DNA of 64,000 bases from an uncultured Balneola sp. (GTDB lineage: Bacteria; Bacteroidota; Rhodothermia; Balneolales; Balneolaceae). The notes beneath the pieces were generated by a model, which was not told the origin of the DNA, made no database searches, and was given only the letters and a program-made list of their open reading frames with translations. This document shows positions 20,760-29,873 of the stretch, piece after piece. The stretch's first letter is position 1. The number at the start of each line of letters is the position of its first letter. The stretch is taken from NCBI GenBank assembly GCA_902529115.1, contig CABZVB010000002.1:117485-181484 (forward strand), given 5' to 3'. The position numbers and the translations under genes were made by a program.

Positions 20760-22178
20760 TTAAATAAGGTTCCGCTGCTGCAGGTAAGGCTCAACCTTGT
20801 CGGCTACCAACACTACCTCATAACCATATTTTTGTAACAATGCAGAGGTATAAGCAGCTCTTCCACCAACTTTGCAATGAATCAAAAGTGGTTTGTCAGT
20901 AGGTATCTTGTCAAGGTTTTCAACTATACGGGTATGAGCGAAGTTAAGTGCTCCCGGTATAGCACCGATTACATGTTCGGATTCTTTACGAGCATCTAAC
21001 ACACGATAGTTACCTGATTCATTATAACTATCAAATTCTTCAAAAGTGATCGTTTCAGTTGTAATCATTTTTAGATCTTGCTTAGCATATAATTCGGATG
21101 GTGTTATATATCCGTTAATGTAATCTAAGCCAATGCGAAATAAATCAAGTATTGCTTCATGTAATTTCTCTTCTTCCACCACCAAATAAATGTGTTCGTC
21201 CTCCATTACAAAAGATCCTACTGTAGTGTTAAAGGCTTTGTTAACCGGAGCAAATAAGGCACCTTTAAGATGATTGGCCATAAATTCATGCCGTCCTCGC
21301 GTATCAATTACTACAGCAAATTCATCTGAATTAATCGCATTGACAAACTCAACTGCTGTCATTTTCTGAGGTATCGATATTTCTCCAAGTACCTTCGGAC
21401 CCATTTTATTATCACGCTTCATGCGAGCAAAATACAAAGGTGGTTCGGGTTGCCCATCTAGAATATAATCCACAAAGTCCTGTTCAGTGATGGCTGCTCG
21501 GATTGAATTGTTAAACCGCATTTCATAGCCTACTGTAGAATCTGGTACTGATCCTAAGGCTTTCCCACAAGCACTTCCTGCTCCATGACCAGGCCAAACT
21601 TGTACATAAGATGCTAAATCTTTGAATTTATCTAAGGATTTGTACAATGTTCTTGCCGATTCCTCCATTAAACCTTCCATACCAGCAGCCGACTCTAACA
21701 AATCGGGACGGCCTACATCGCCCACAAATATAAAATCACCAGAACAAATACCCATGGGCTCCTCCGTGGTGGCTCCATCTGAAACCAAATAACAGATATG
21801 TTCGGGAGTATGACCGGGGGTATGAACTGCTTTAAAAATGATATTTCCTATTTTGAAGATATCATTGTCCGTCAGAAATTCGTAGTTATAATCGCTATTT
21901 TTAAGCCACTCATATTTCCAATTCTCATCGCCTTCATCGGAGGCATATACTTTTATCCCTCGGGCAGCAAATTCACGAAGACCTGAAATATAATCGGCAT
22001 GAATGTGAGTATCGGCCGCGGCAACAATAGATAATCCGTGCTTGGCAGCTAATTTATCATATCGATCAATATCTCTCATAGGATCGATAACCACTGCTTC
22101 TCCTGATTTCTGGCAACCTATTACATAGGCGTACTGTGCTAACTTTTCCTCAAAAATTTGTTCAAAAAACATGGTCAC
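20760..22178 (-). CDS. MBL-fold hydrolase fused to two rhodanese domains (persulfide dioxygenase-like)
   Basis: The N-terminal half (about residues 1-240) is an ETHE1/glyoxalase II-type metallo-beta-lactamase domain: THIHADY at 57-63, HTPGHTPEHICY and GDFIFVGDVGRPDL, and WPGHGAG. The usual second His of HADH is Tyr63 here. Two rhodanese modules follow. The first (about 270-350) has VIDTRGRHEF but no catalytic Cys; the second (about 375-470) has LLIHCKVGGRAA, with a Cys at the catalytic loop. Such fusions oxidise or transfer persulfide sulfur in sulfide detoxification; substrate is inferred. It stands alone on its strand, with about 170-260 non-coding bases on each side. Confidence 0.88.
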   Translation of the reverse strand: MTMFFEQIFEEKLAQYAYVIGCQKSGEAVVIDPMRDIDRYDKLAAKHGLSIVAAADTHIHADYISGLREFAARGIKVYASDEGDENWKYEWLKNSDYNYEFLTDNDIFKIGNIIFKAVHTPGHTPEHICYLVSDGATTEEPMGICSGDFIFVGDVGRPDLLESAAGMEGLMEESARTLYKSLDKFKDLASYVQVWPGHGAGSACGKALGSVPDSTVGYEMRFNNSIRAAITEQDFVDYILDGQPEPPLYFARMKRDNKMGPKVLGEISIPQKMTAVEFVNAINSDEFAVVIDTRGRHEFMANHLKGALFAPVNKAFNTTVGSFVMEDEHIYLVVEEEKLHEAILDLFRIGLDYINGYITPSELYAKQDLKMITTETITFEEFDSYNESGNYRVLDARKESEHVIGAIPGALNFAHTRIVENLDKIPTDKPLLIHCKVGGRAAYTSALLQKYGYEVVLVADKVEPYLQQRNLI

Positions 22179-22280
22179 TTTACATTAGTTGTATTTGGTT
22201 AACTGGTCAAGGGATCATCTCTTGAACCAGATTAATTCTTGTACAATAGTACATATATCTATACACTTGTAGCAACATCA

Positions 22281-22305
22281 AAAATGATCGGGATCTAAAC
22301 CCGAC
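22281..22305 (-). terminator. Rho-independent terminator downstream of the glycosyltransferase gene
   Basis: Read on the minus strand: a six-base stem GTCGGG/CCCGAT with a seven-base loop, then a short U-rich run (ATTTTTG). It lies about 50 bases after the stop of the glycosyltransferase gene, in the right orientation. Confidence 0.65.
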
Positions 22306-22354
22306 CTATATTCGTTACAAAATTGAATTAGACTGAGAAAAAAGCTCGCTAGAC

Positions 22355-23392
22355 TCAACCAAAAATTGCATGCCTCTTAAATAGCTCTTTCCTAGGTTTA
22401 GCGTTTGATGTACCCTGCTGGATAATTTTTTTGATTAGGCTTTGTTCATCACACACTTCTGGTAGTTCTAGGTGTTTACCAGACTTTAGCCACTCCCGGA
22501 GCTGAAAGACAAATTCTGGGCCAATATCATAAACTACTTTTCCACCTAATTGCTCTATAGATGCCGCATTGCATAATTGCTCGTACTGATTTTTAATAGG
22601 TATAGTGAGTAATTTTTTCCTCAAATACATAGATTCGGAGGTCGTTTCAAAACCTGTAGCAGAAACAATACCTTCGCATGATTCAATGCTCTCCAAAAAA
22701 CTTTCGTTACCCACAGGGCGTACCCAAACATTCTCATCCCAATAGTCTTGCTCACAATCAGCAGTAAAAAAGTGCCATTTGGCCTCTCTTAGCTGTTTAA
22801 AGTAAGAAAGTAGTTCTGAGGCATTAAAAGCCGGCAGATAGACAGTCACATGGTCGTGACGAAAAGGACTTAGTCGTTGAATCTGTTTCCGGACTATCGG
22901 TGGCTCTATGAAAGAATCATAACGTAAGTAATGGCAAGCCACCGCAGAATTTGAGGGAGCAAAATGACGAAGAATACCTTCGGCCACCAATGATTTTTTC
23001 TTGGGCCTTGGGGTCTTCTCAGATAAAAACGAGGCTTGGTGACTTATAGCCACGCAGCTAAGCCCTGCCGTTTGAGCTGCCCAAGCAGTCACAGGCTCAT
23101 AGTCATTGACTACAAAATCATAGTCTTCTATAGGCAAGGATTGAATATCCTGAATGAGTTTAACGGGTTGAATATTGAGTGCTGTCTCCAATACATCCAC
23201 ACTCCCCTTTCGGTCATATGCCAAGCTGATACCACGAGCTTTGTAAGTGATTTCCCCGTCGAGATGGAGTTTAAAATTATATCCACTTATGAGTACATCA
23301 ACCTTTGCGATTTCACGTAGGCGGGGTAAAATTACTCGGGCTCTGCTAATATGACCGTGACCGGTACCCTGTACACCATATAATATCTTCAT
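22355..23392 (-). CDS. Glycosyltransferase family protein, MJ1255/VC2487 type
   Basis: The protein opens with KILYGVQGTGHGHISRA, the conserved lead of this GT-B glycosyltransferase group (distantly like MurG). Further signs are DFVVNDYEPVTAWAA, AISHQASFL and the C-terminal donor-site stretch GIVSATGFETTSESMYLRKKLLTIP. Length is 345. Donor and acceptor are not known. It follows the LpxH-like phosphatase gene at 66 bases on the same strand. The pairing of these two families recurs in marine bacteria and suggests a joint role in envelope glycan or lipid chemistry (inference). Confidence 0.85.
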   Translation of the reverse strand: MKILYGVQGTGHGHISRARVILPRLREIAKVDVLISGYNFKLHLDGEITYKARGISLAYDRKGSVDVLETALNIQPVKLIQDIQSLPIEDYDFVVNDYEPVTAWAAQTAGLSCVAISHQASFLSEKTPRPKKKSLVAEGILRHFAPSNSAVACHYLRYDSFIEPPIVRKQIQRLSPFRHDHVTVYLPAFNASELLSYFKQLREAKWHFFTADCEQDYWDENVWVRPVGNESFLESIESCEGIVSATGFETTSESMYLRKKLLTIPIKNQYEQLCNAASIEQLGGKVVYDIGPEFVFQLREWLKSGKHLELPEVCDEQSLIKKIIQQGTSNAKPRKELFKRHAIFG

Positions 23393-23458
23393 GCCTCATG
23401 CTGTTTTGAGGTTGTTCTCGTAGTAAGACTACCTGTTTCGTTTAACATGTTGCTGAAG

Positions 23459-24304
23459 TTACGTCTGTCCCATCGATCCGGTTTTCAATCCCTGGTCGTA
23501 TCCGTTGATTAAACTAGGGTTAGAAGCGATCATTGGGGTAATATTTGAGATTTGATGAACAAGGGCATCTGTTTCGTAGCGGTAGAGACTCCACTCTTTC
23601 CCATCGTATTCTAGAGAGGTAAGGTTTTCCACCCAATCGCCAGAATTCATGTAAATTACCGAACCTTTTTCATTTTCGTACCCCCGTATTTTGGGTTGAT
23701 GAATATGCCCACAAACAACGTAATCATGCCCTTCTTGAATAGCTAATTCCATGGCAGTAACTTCGAAATCATCAATAAAGTTAACTGCTGTTTTTACGCT
23801 ATTCTTGATCTTTTTTGAAAAAGATAATTTCCCATATCCCATGTGAACTGATATTGAATTAACCCACCTGTTTAAAAGTATCAGTAATTCATACCCATGG
23901 CCTCCCAACTTCGCCAGCCATTTCGAATATTTCATAGTTACATCAAATATATCCCCATGAAAAAACCATACCTTTTCTCCATTTAACTCTAAAACTAATT
24001 TATCACGCACAAATAATGGACCTAATTGCAAACTGGAAATCTTACGAAGCGTTTCATCATGATTGCCAGTGAGATAGTATATAATGATCCCATTAGTCAT
24101 CATCCTAATGAGAGTGCGGATCACATGCATATGCGCTTCTGGCCAATAATACTTTTTGAATTGCCACATATCAATAAAATCCCCGTTTAAGATAACCCGT
24201 TTAGGATGTATTGAATTTAAGTATTGGATAAGCTCGACCGCGTGACAACCCACTGTTCCCAAATGCACGTCCGAAATAACAACCGTGTCTAATGTTCGTT
24301 TCAT
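23459..24304 (-). CDS. Metallophosphoesterase, UDP-2,3-diacylglucosamine diphosphatase-like
   Basis: Calcineurin-type dinuclear metal phosphoesterase. Motifs in order: SDVHLGT near residue 10, NGDFIDMW at about 40, TGNHDE at about 79, and CGHIHQP at about 198. The set and the spacing resemble LpxH/LpxG-like enzymes of lipid A synthesis, but this 281-residue group is more often found with the MJ1255-type glycosyltransferase, as here, than in the lipid A pathway. The exact substrate is therefore open. Leads a two-gene unit with the glycosyltransferase. Confidence 0.83.
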   Translation of the reverse strand: MKRTLDTVVISDVHLGTVGCHAVELIQYLNSIHPKRVILNGDFIDMWQFKKYYWPEAHMHVIRTLIRMMTNGIIIYYLTGNHDETLRKISSLQLGPLFVRDKLVLELNGEKVWFFHGDIFDVTMKYSKWLAKLGGHGYELLILLNRWVNSISVHMGYGKLSFSKKIKNSVKTAVNFIDDFEVTAMELAIQEGHDYVVCGHIHQPKIRGYENEKGSVIYMNSGDWVENLTSLEYDGKEWSLYRYETDALVHQISNITPMIASNPSLINGYDQGLKTGSMGQT

Positions 24305-24377
24305 ATGTGTAGATGATAATTGTTACCCACTAATAAACACTAAACGTGTTACTATTGTTTAAACCCATCATTAGTAA

Positions 24378-24684
24378 ATTATTAACAAATTGATAGAAAG
24401 TGTGTCTGGGCGTATGCTAGAATTAACTCATTTTTTTTCTGGTTAACCAGATTCGCAGATGTTTATGTATGCCTATGAAAGTCTCGTACAAGAAATTGGG
24501 CCATTAAAAAAATGACGTACTAATGGTGGGTGACACACTTGAGACCGATATACTAGGTGGAAATCGTTTTGGTGTAGGTACAATGCTAGTACTCTCTGGA
24601 AACTCTAGAGCAGAGCACATTGAACGCGAAATTATGGCTACTGGTATAATTCCTGATTATATTTGTGAGGATATACTTAGCTAG
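24378..24684 (+). pseudogene. Decayed C-terminal fragment of a HAD-IIA (NagD/phosphoglycolate phosphatase-like) hydrolase
   Basis: Two frames together spell the C-terminal third of a HAD subclass IIA phosphatase. The first, from about 24378, reads LIESVSGRMLE, then SG, a TAA at 24444-24446 where the family has Lys, then PDSQMFMYAYES and VQEIGPLKK. The frame then shifts by one base in the A7 run at 24506-24512. The second frame gives DVLMVGDTLETDILGG, FGVGTMLVLSG and a tail ending at TAG 24682-24684. MVGDTLETDI is HAD motif IV. The N-terminal two thirds are gone. The last bases overlap the stop of convergent gcvP. Clear decay: one nonsense mutation, one frameshift and a truncation. Confidence 0.87.
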
Positions 24685-27556
24685 TATAGGCCTCAATTGG
24701 TAGGCAGGAACACACTAAATTTCTGTCTCCATAGGCATCATCAACCCTAGACACGGAAGGCCAGAATTTATTCCATCGTAATTCGGCAATCGGAAATACT
24801 GCTTGTTCACGGCTATATGTCTTTTCCCATTTTTCTTGGGTTAGTACCCGCATGGTATGTGGGGCATTTTTCAAAGGGTTATCTTCGAAGGGCCACTCTC
24901 CTTGTTCAACGGACTTAATTTCTGCCCGGATGGCAATCATAGCTTCGCAGAAACGATCAAGTTCAGGCAAACTTTCGCTTTCTGTAGGTTCAATCATGAG
25001 TGTACCTGGCACCGGAAAACTCATCGTCGGAGCATGGTATCCATAATCCATTAACCTCTTTGCTAAATCAGTTGCTTCAATTCCTGCACTTTGTCTAAAT
25101 GGTCGTAAATCGATAATGAATTCATGAGCAGAACGACCACTAAGACCAGTATATAGTATTGAGTAATGAGGCGCTAGACGTTCTTTAATATAATTGGCAT
25201 TTAAAATAGCCCGACGGGTTGCTTCGGTTAACCCATCACCTCCCATCATACGAATATATGCGTATGATATAGTCAAAATACTTGCGCTGCCATAGGGTGC
25301 TGCAGATACTGGAGAAGTCCCAAACGTTCCTCCTGTTGGAATCTGAGAGTGAGTAGAAAGAAAAGGAGTTAAATGCTTAGCTACCCCAATTGGTCCCATA
25401 CCAGGTCCTCCGCCGCCATGAGGAATACAAAATGTTTTATGAAGATTTAAATGGCATACATCGGCTCCAATGAGCCCTGGACTCGTTAAACCTACCTGAG
25501 CATTCATATTTGCTCCATCCATATAGACCTGTCCACCATGCTGATGAATTAGGGCACAAAAATCTTTGATCTTATGCTCAAAAACCCCATGAGTAGACGG
25601 GTAGGTGACCATCAGAGCGGCTAACCGGTCAGAGTATTTCTCAACTTTTGCCTCCAAATCGTCAAAGGAAATATTCCCATGCTTGTCTGTTTCTACCACA
25701 ATAACTTCCATACCAGCCATAACGGCACTGGCTGGGTTGGTTCCATGAGCAGAAGCCGGAATTAAAGCCACATTACGATGAGAATCTCCCCTATGTTCAT
25801 GATAAGCTCTTATGGTCATTAGTCCAGCATATTCTCCTTGTGCGCCAGAATTAGGTTGAAACGAAATAGCATCAAATCCAGTGATATCTGCAAGCCATGC
25901 CTCTAATTCTTTAAACATCTGAGCATAGCCCTGGGCTTGCTTAAGTGGTGCAAACGGATGGATGTTTGCAAACTCTGGCCAACTTAGGGGAATCATTTCA
26001 CTGGTAGCATTTAGCTTCATCGTACAAGAACCTAGGGAAATCATGGAGTGAACCAAAGAAAGATCCTTTGTTTCTAAACGCTTCATATAACGAAGCATTT
26101 CATGTTCTGTTCGGTATGCATGAAATACCTCATGACTCATAAACTCTGAATCCCTAAGAATGCTTGAAGGCAATTGCATTTCGATTTCATCCATTTCCTC
26201 AGAGAAGTCTAGGTCGGACTGTTTTCCTGTCACCTCTTCGAAAATTTGCTGAAGAAGCTTGAGATCATCAAGGTCTTTCGCTTCATCCCAGCTTAAACTA
26301 GCGGTATCATCGGTAGCATAATAGAAATTTGCTTCTAGCTTTGTAGCAATAGGTTCTAAAAGGCTACGTTTCATTCGGAAGGTTAAGGTGTCAAAATACT
26401 CGGTTGTTTGAACTTCTACACCTAAGGATTCGAGTAGCTTTTTAGTTAGAGCAGTATACCCATGAATACGTGATGCAATATGTTTAAGCCCTTCTGGACC
26501 ATGATATACCCCATACATTCCCGCAATAACGGCTAGTAATACTTGCGCCGTACATATATTCGAGGTCGCTTTTTCACGGCGAATATGCTGTTCTCTGGTC
26601 TGAAGGGCCATACGGTAAGCTGGTCGGCCTTCTTTATCTTGTGTTACACCAATGATTCGACCTGGTATTTGCCTTTTAAAAGCTTCTTTCGTTGCAAAAT
26701 ACGCCGCATGTGGTCCGCCATAGCCCATTGGAACACCAAAACGCTGCGTAGTCCCAACTACTACGTCGGCCCCCATCTCACCAGGCGGAGTCAATAGGGT
26801 TAAACTGAGCAAGTCTGCGGCGGCTACCACAAATATTTTATGCTCGTTGCAAGCTTGAGTTAATGCCTCATAACTAACTACCTGTCCGTCGACTTCTGGA
26901 TATTGAAATAAGATTCCAAATACATCTTCTCGCGTAACATCGAGTTGCGCCAATTCTCCCACTTCTATCTGTATTCCTAATGGAGCTGATCTGGTGTACA
27001 ATAAATCAAGGGTCTGTGGAAACACTTTGTCACTCACAAAAAAAGTATCAGCTGTTTTTTTTTTACTTCCTTTTCTTTGTCCATAGAGCATAGTCATAGC
27101 TTCTGCTGCTGCAGTAGCTTCATCGAGTAACGAGGCATTAGCTAATTCCATACCAGTAAGATCACTGACCATAGTTTGAAAGTTGATAAGCGCTTCCATC
27201 CGGCCTTGTGCAATTTCTGCCTGATATGGAGTATAAGCGGTATACCAAGCCGGATTTTCTAAAATATTCCTTTGAATAACCATTGGTAAAAAGGTATCGT
27301 AGTATCCCTGGCCGATATATGAGGTAAATACCTTATTCTTACATGCAATCTTACGGAATTCAGCTAAAAACTCTTCCTCTGTAAGTGCAGCGGGAATATT
27401 TAAATCACATTTTAATCGAATACCTTTAGGAATTGTTTCCTCAATCAACTGTTCCATATCCTTAGCATTAATCATCTCAAGCATATGTTGATGATCAGCA
27501 ATGCTCGTTCCATGATGTCGACTGGCAAATGGTAATTTTTGAAGTGATATACTCAT
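24677..27556 (-). CDS. gcvP: Glycine dehydrogenase (decarboxylating), P-protein of the glycine cleavage system
   Basis: PLP-dependent decarboxylase that passes the aminomethyl group of glycine to lipoyl-GcvH. It is the full-length single-chain form (959 residues), with both halves present. The N-half has [12 protein letters not shown] and [19 protein letters not shown]; the C-half has [23 protein letters not shown] and the PLP lysine in [16 protein letters not shown] near residue 708. gcvT and gcvH are not in the window. About 50 bases upstream lie overlapping hairpins that could control read-through. Confidence 0.97.
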   Translation of the reverse strand: MSISLQKLPFASRHHGTSIADHQHMLEMINAKDMEQLIEETIPKGIRLKCDLNIPAALTEEEFLAEFRKIACKNKVFTSYIGQGYYDTFLPMVIQRNILENPAWYTAYTPYQAEIAQGRMEALINFQTMVSDLTGMELANASLLDEATAAAEAMTMLYGQRKGSKKKTADTFFVSDKVFPQTLDLLYTRSAPLGIQIEVGELAQLDVTREDVFGILFQYPEVDGQVVSYEALTQACNEHKIFVVAAADLLSLTLLTPPGEMGADVVVGTTQRFGVPMGYGGPHAAYFATKEAFKRQIPGRIIGVTQDKEGRPAYRMALQTREQHIRREKATSNICTAQVLLAVIAGMYGVYHGPEGLKHIASRIHGYTALTKKLLESLGVEVQTTEYFDTLTFRMKRSLLEPIATKLEANFYYATDDTASLSWDEAKDLDDLKLLQQIFEEVTGKQSDLDFSEEMDEIEMQLPSSILRDSEFMSHEVFHAYRTEHEMLRYMKRLETKDLSLVHSMISLGSCTMKLNATSEMIPLSWPEFANIHPFAPLKQAQGYAQMFKELEAWLADITGFDAISFQPNSGAQGEYAGLMTIRAYHEHRGDSHRNVALIPASAHGTNPASAVMAGMEVIVVETDKHGNISFDDLEAKVEKYSDRLAALMVTYPSTHGVFEHKIKDFCALIHQHGGQVYMDGANMNAQVGLTSPGLIGADVCHLNLHKTFCIPHGGGGPGMGPIGVAKHLTPFLSTHSQIPTGGTFGTSPVSAAPYGSASILTISYAYIRMMGGDGLTEATRRAILNANYIKERLAPHYSILYTGLSGRSAHEFIIDLRPFRQSAGIEATDLAKRLMDYGYHAPTMSFPVPGTLMIEPTESESLPELDRFCEAMIAIRAEIKSVEQGEWPFEDNPLKNAPHTMRVLTQEKWEKTYSREQAVFPIAELRWNKFWPSVSRVDDAYGDRNLVCSCLPIEAYTS

Positions 27557-27604
27557 TATTGGTTGCTTAAATAATATATTTATAGAAGTAATATGCTACT
27601 TAAA

Positions 27605-27630
27605 TAAAAACGCAAAAGACGCGTTCGTCT
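27605..27630 (-). promoter_or_regulatory. Overlapping alternative hairpins upstream of gcvP (possible attenuator)
   Basis: On the minus strand two stems share bases. One is AGACG-AACG-CGTCT (27630-27617). The other is AACGC-GTCTTTT-GCGTT (27625-27609), followed directly by a U-rich run (TTTTATTT). The second has the look of a small intrinsic terminator about 50 bases before the gcvP start, and the first would prevent it. Stems are only five base pairs, and I see no glycine riboswitch core, so this is a suggestion. Confidence 0.35.
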
Positions 27631-27850
27631 GCTAGATGAATGAATTAAGATTTCAGACTTTTAAATACATTCTAAATTACAGATTTCTATTTTTTTTTTC
27701 TGATAAATAGCTACCCTTTTATATATTGCTTACTCAAGTGATAGTGTCCATCTATCCTTTTATCTGAAAATCACTTAGACGATTAAGAGCTACATGGAAT
27801 ATATCTCTTTTAGAAAAATATTTCTTTCACAAGCTAAAATTTTGCGAATT

Positions 27851-29830
27851 ATGAATGTTAAAGTACTTTCTCTTTTCTGTTTCTTCGTTATTATAACTCC
27901 ATATTATTTACTAGCTCAGGAGTCTCAAGTTCGCCTATTAAATCAATCCTTAGAACTAAGGGTGAATGAACGAGTCCAACTAGAAGCAGAAGTGCTAAGC
28001 GCGGATGGTGTTGTTTTGGCCGATACCGTGGTCTTTTTTTCTAGGGCTCGTCGCTCGTTAGTGGTCAGCCGTGATGGAGAGCTACTAGCGATAAAACCCG
28101 GTGTTCATATAATATCTGCTATGACACTAGGTCCTGACAGGATTCGACAGGATTTCGAGGTTAACGTTCTTTTTCCACCAATCACCTATGTAGAGTGGGA
28201 GCAAGCTGAACATACCTTCTATTCAGGAACATTGTTAGATTTGATGTTTGAAATTAGGGATTCATTAGATGTAGTTCGAAGCATAGATGAGCTATTCATT
28301 TCAAGCAGTGATGAATCCATTCTAAGCGTAAATGATTTCAATCAATTGAGTCTTAATGATGTAGGTACTGCTAAGTTAATAGTAGTTGCAGGTACTGAGC
28401 AATTTAGTTGGCCGGTGAAAGTGTTAGAAAATAAAGCTACCACATTAACCATGAAAGTCACAAATCCAAGTTCTGAGCCCATAAAAACAGGCGATGTAGT
28501 TCATTTTAGTACCCATGTGGAAGATAGAAAAAGAAATACTCTCGCTAATATGCCAGTTCAATACAGTTTTATCGCCTACCCTAACGATCAATTAGGTCAG
28601 GGTAACTCTGCGCAAATCGCTCAAGATGGACGTTTTGTCGCTAGTCATGCTGGAAAATATTCCATCATTGCCCGTTCTGGTGCTATTCAAACAACACTGA
28701 ATATCACAGTTCAACCTAGAAATATTCGTCGTAGCTTAGAAGTGGTAGGTAAAGGCATCGTACCTGATGTAAAAACATCAGATCTATGGGTTTGGGAAGG
28801 TATTGATGGTCGTGATTATGCAATCACAGGGACTTGGGGAGCACGAGGAGAAGCGTTCCTTTGGGATGTTACTGATCCTAGTAATATACACACCATAGAT
28901 ACTGTAAAAGTAGATGCACGTACCGTTAATGATGTAAAGGTGTCTGAAGACGGTAGGATCGCCGTTATAACACGCGAAGGAGCTTCTAACCGTAAAAATG
29001 GTATTATTATACTAGACGTCACAAACCCTTCAGAAACCACCATACTCTCTGAGTATACCGATGGACTCACCGGGGGAGTTCACAACACATTTATTTATGA
29101 AAACCATGTCTATGCGGTAAATAATGGACGCAAATATGATATCATAAATATTGAAGATCCCCGCAATCCTTATACTGTTGGAGTTTTTGAACTCGATACT
29201 CCTGGACATTCTATTCATGATGTTTGGATAGAAGATGGGATTGCTTATTCATCGAATTGGGGCGATGGAGTTGTCGCGGTAGATGTGGGATTGAACAACT
29301 CATCAGATATGCCAGGTGCAGGTGGTAGTCCTGCAAACCCTACACCACTTGGTAGTTATACTTACCCTAGTGGTTGGAACCATGCAGCTTTTCCGTTTAA
29401 ATCCGAATCTACCGGTAAATTTTATGTAGCAGCAGGTGATGAAGCTTTTCCCTATGGCCTTGATACCCAAGGACCAAATCGAGCAGCAGGTTGGGTACAC
29501 TTTATCGAATTCGATGGATGGGATAAACCAGAAGAAGTCGCACGTTATCAAGTTCCAGGAGCGGGTTCACACAACTATTGGATTGAAAATGATATCATGT
29601 ATGCTGCCTTCTATAATGGTGGTTTACGAGTGGTTGATGTGTCAGGTGATTTGATGGGAGATTTATATGAGCAGGGACGTGAAATTGCGTTATTTTTACC
29701 TACAGATCCTAACGCTGCAATTCCTAACTCTACCTTTACATGGGGTCCACAACCCTATAAAGGTCTCATCTTCTTATCAGATTGGAATTCCGGTATTTGG
29801 GCGGTTAAGCTAGGAGCACTCCAGAACTAA
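27851..29830 (+). CDS. Exported LVIVD-repeat beta-propeller protein with Ig-like N-domains
   Basis: The reading frame is open from ATG 27794, but the ATG at 27851 places a clean signal peptide (MNVKVLSLFCFFVIITPYYLLAQ) at the N-terminus, so I chose it. Roughly the first half after the signal resembles two or three bacterial Ig-like folds (RVQLEAEVLSADG, then LTMKVTNPSSEPIKTGDVVHF). The C-terminal half is a propeller with LVIVD-type blades: WDVTDPSNIHTIDT, IILDVTNPSETTIL, YDIINIEDPRNPYTVG and LRVVDVSGDLMG. The His-Asn/His-Asp positions GVHNTF, SIHDVW and GSHNYW recur at equivalent places in the blades. Length is 659 from this start. It is followed after 43 bases by another exported propeller gene. 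Confidence 0.85.
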   Translation: MNVKVLSLFCFFVIITPYYLLAQESQVRLLNQSLELRVNERVQLEAEVLSADGVVLADTVVFFSRARRSLVVSRDGELLAIKPGVHIISAMTLGPDRIRQDFEVNVLFPPITYVEWEQAEHTFYSGTLLDLMFEIRDSLDVVRSIDELFISSSDESILSVNDFNQLSLNDVGTAKLIVVAGTEQFSWPVKVLENKATTLTMKVTNPSSEPIKTGDVVHFSTHVEDRKRNTLANMPVQYSFIAYPNDQLGQGNSAQIAQDGRFVASHAGKYSIIARSGAIQTTLNITVQPRNIRRSLEVVGKGIVPDVKTSDLWVWEGIDGRDYAITGTWGARGEAFLWDVTDPSNIHTIDTVKVDARTVNDVKVSEDGRIAVITREGASNRKNGIIILDVTNPSETTILSEYTDGLTGGVHNTFIYENHVYAVNNGRKYDIINIEDPRNPYTVGVFELDTPGHSIHDVWIEDGIAYSSNWGDGVVAVDVGLNNSSDMPGAGGSPANPTPLGSYTYPSGWNHAAFPFKSESTGKFYVAAGDEAFPYGLDTQGPNRAAGWVHFIEFDGWDKPEEVARYQVPGAGSHNYWIENDIMYAAFYNGGLRVVDVSGDLMGDLYEQGREIALFLPTDPNAAIPNSTFTWGPQPYKGLIFLSDWNSGIWAVKLGALQN

Positions 29831-29873
29831 ATATTTATTAGATTTAAAAATTGAGTTTATAAAAATAATTGCA

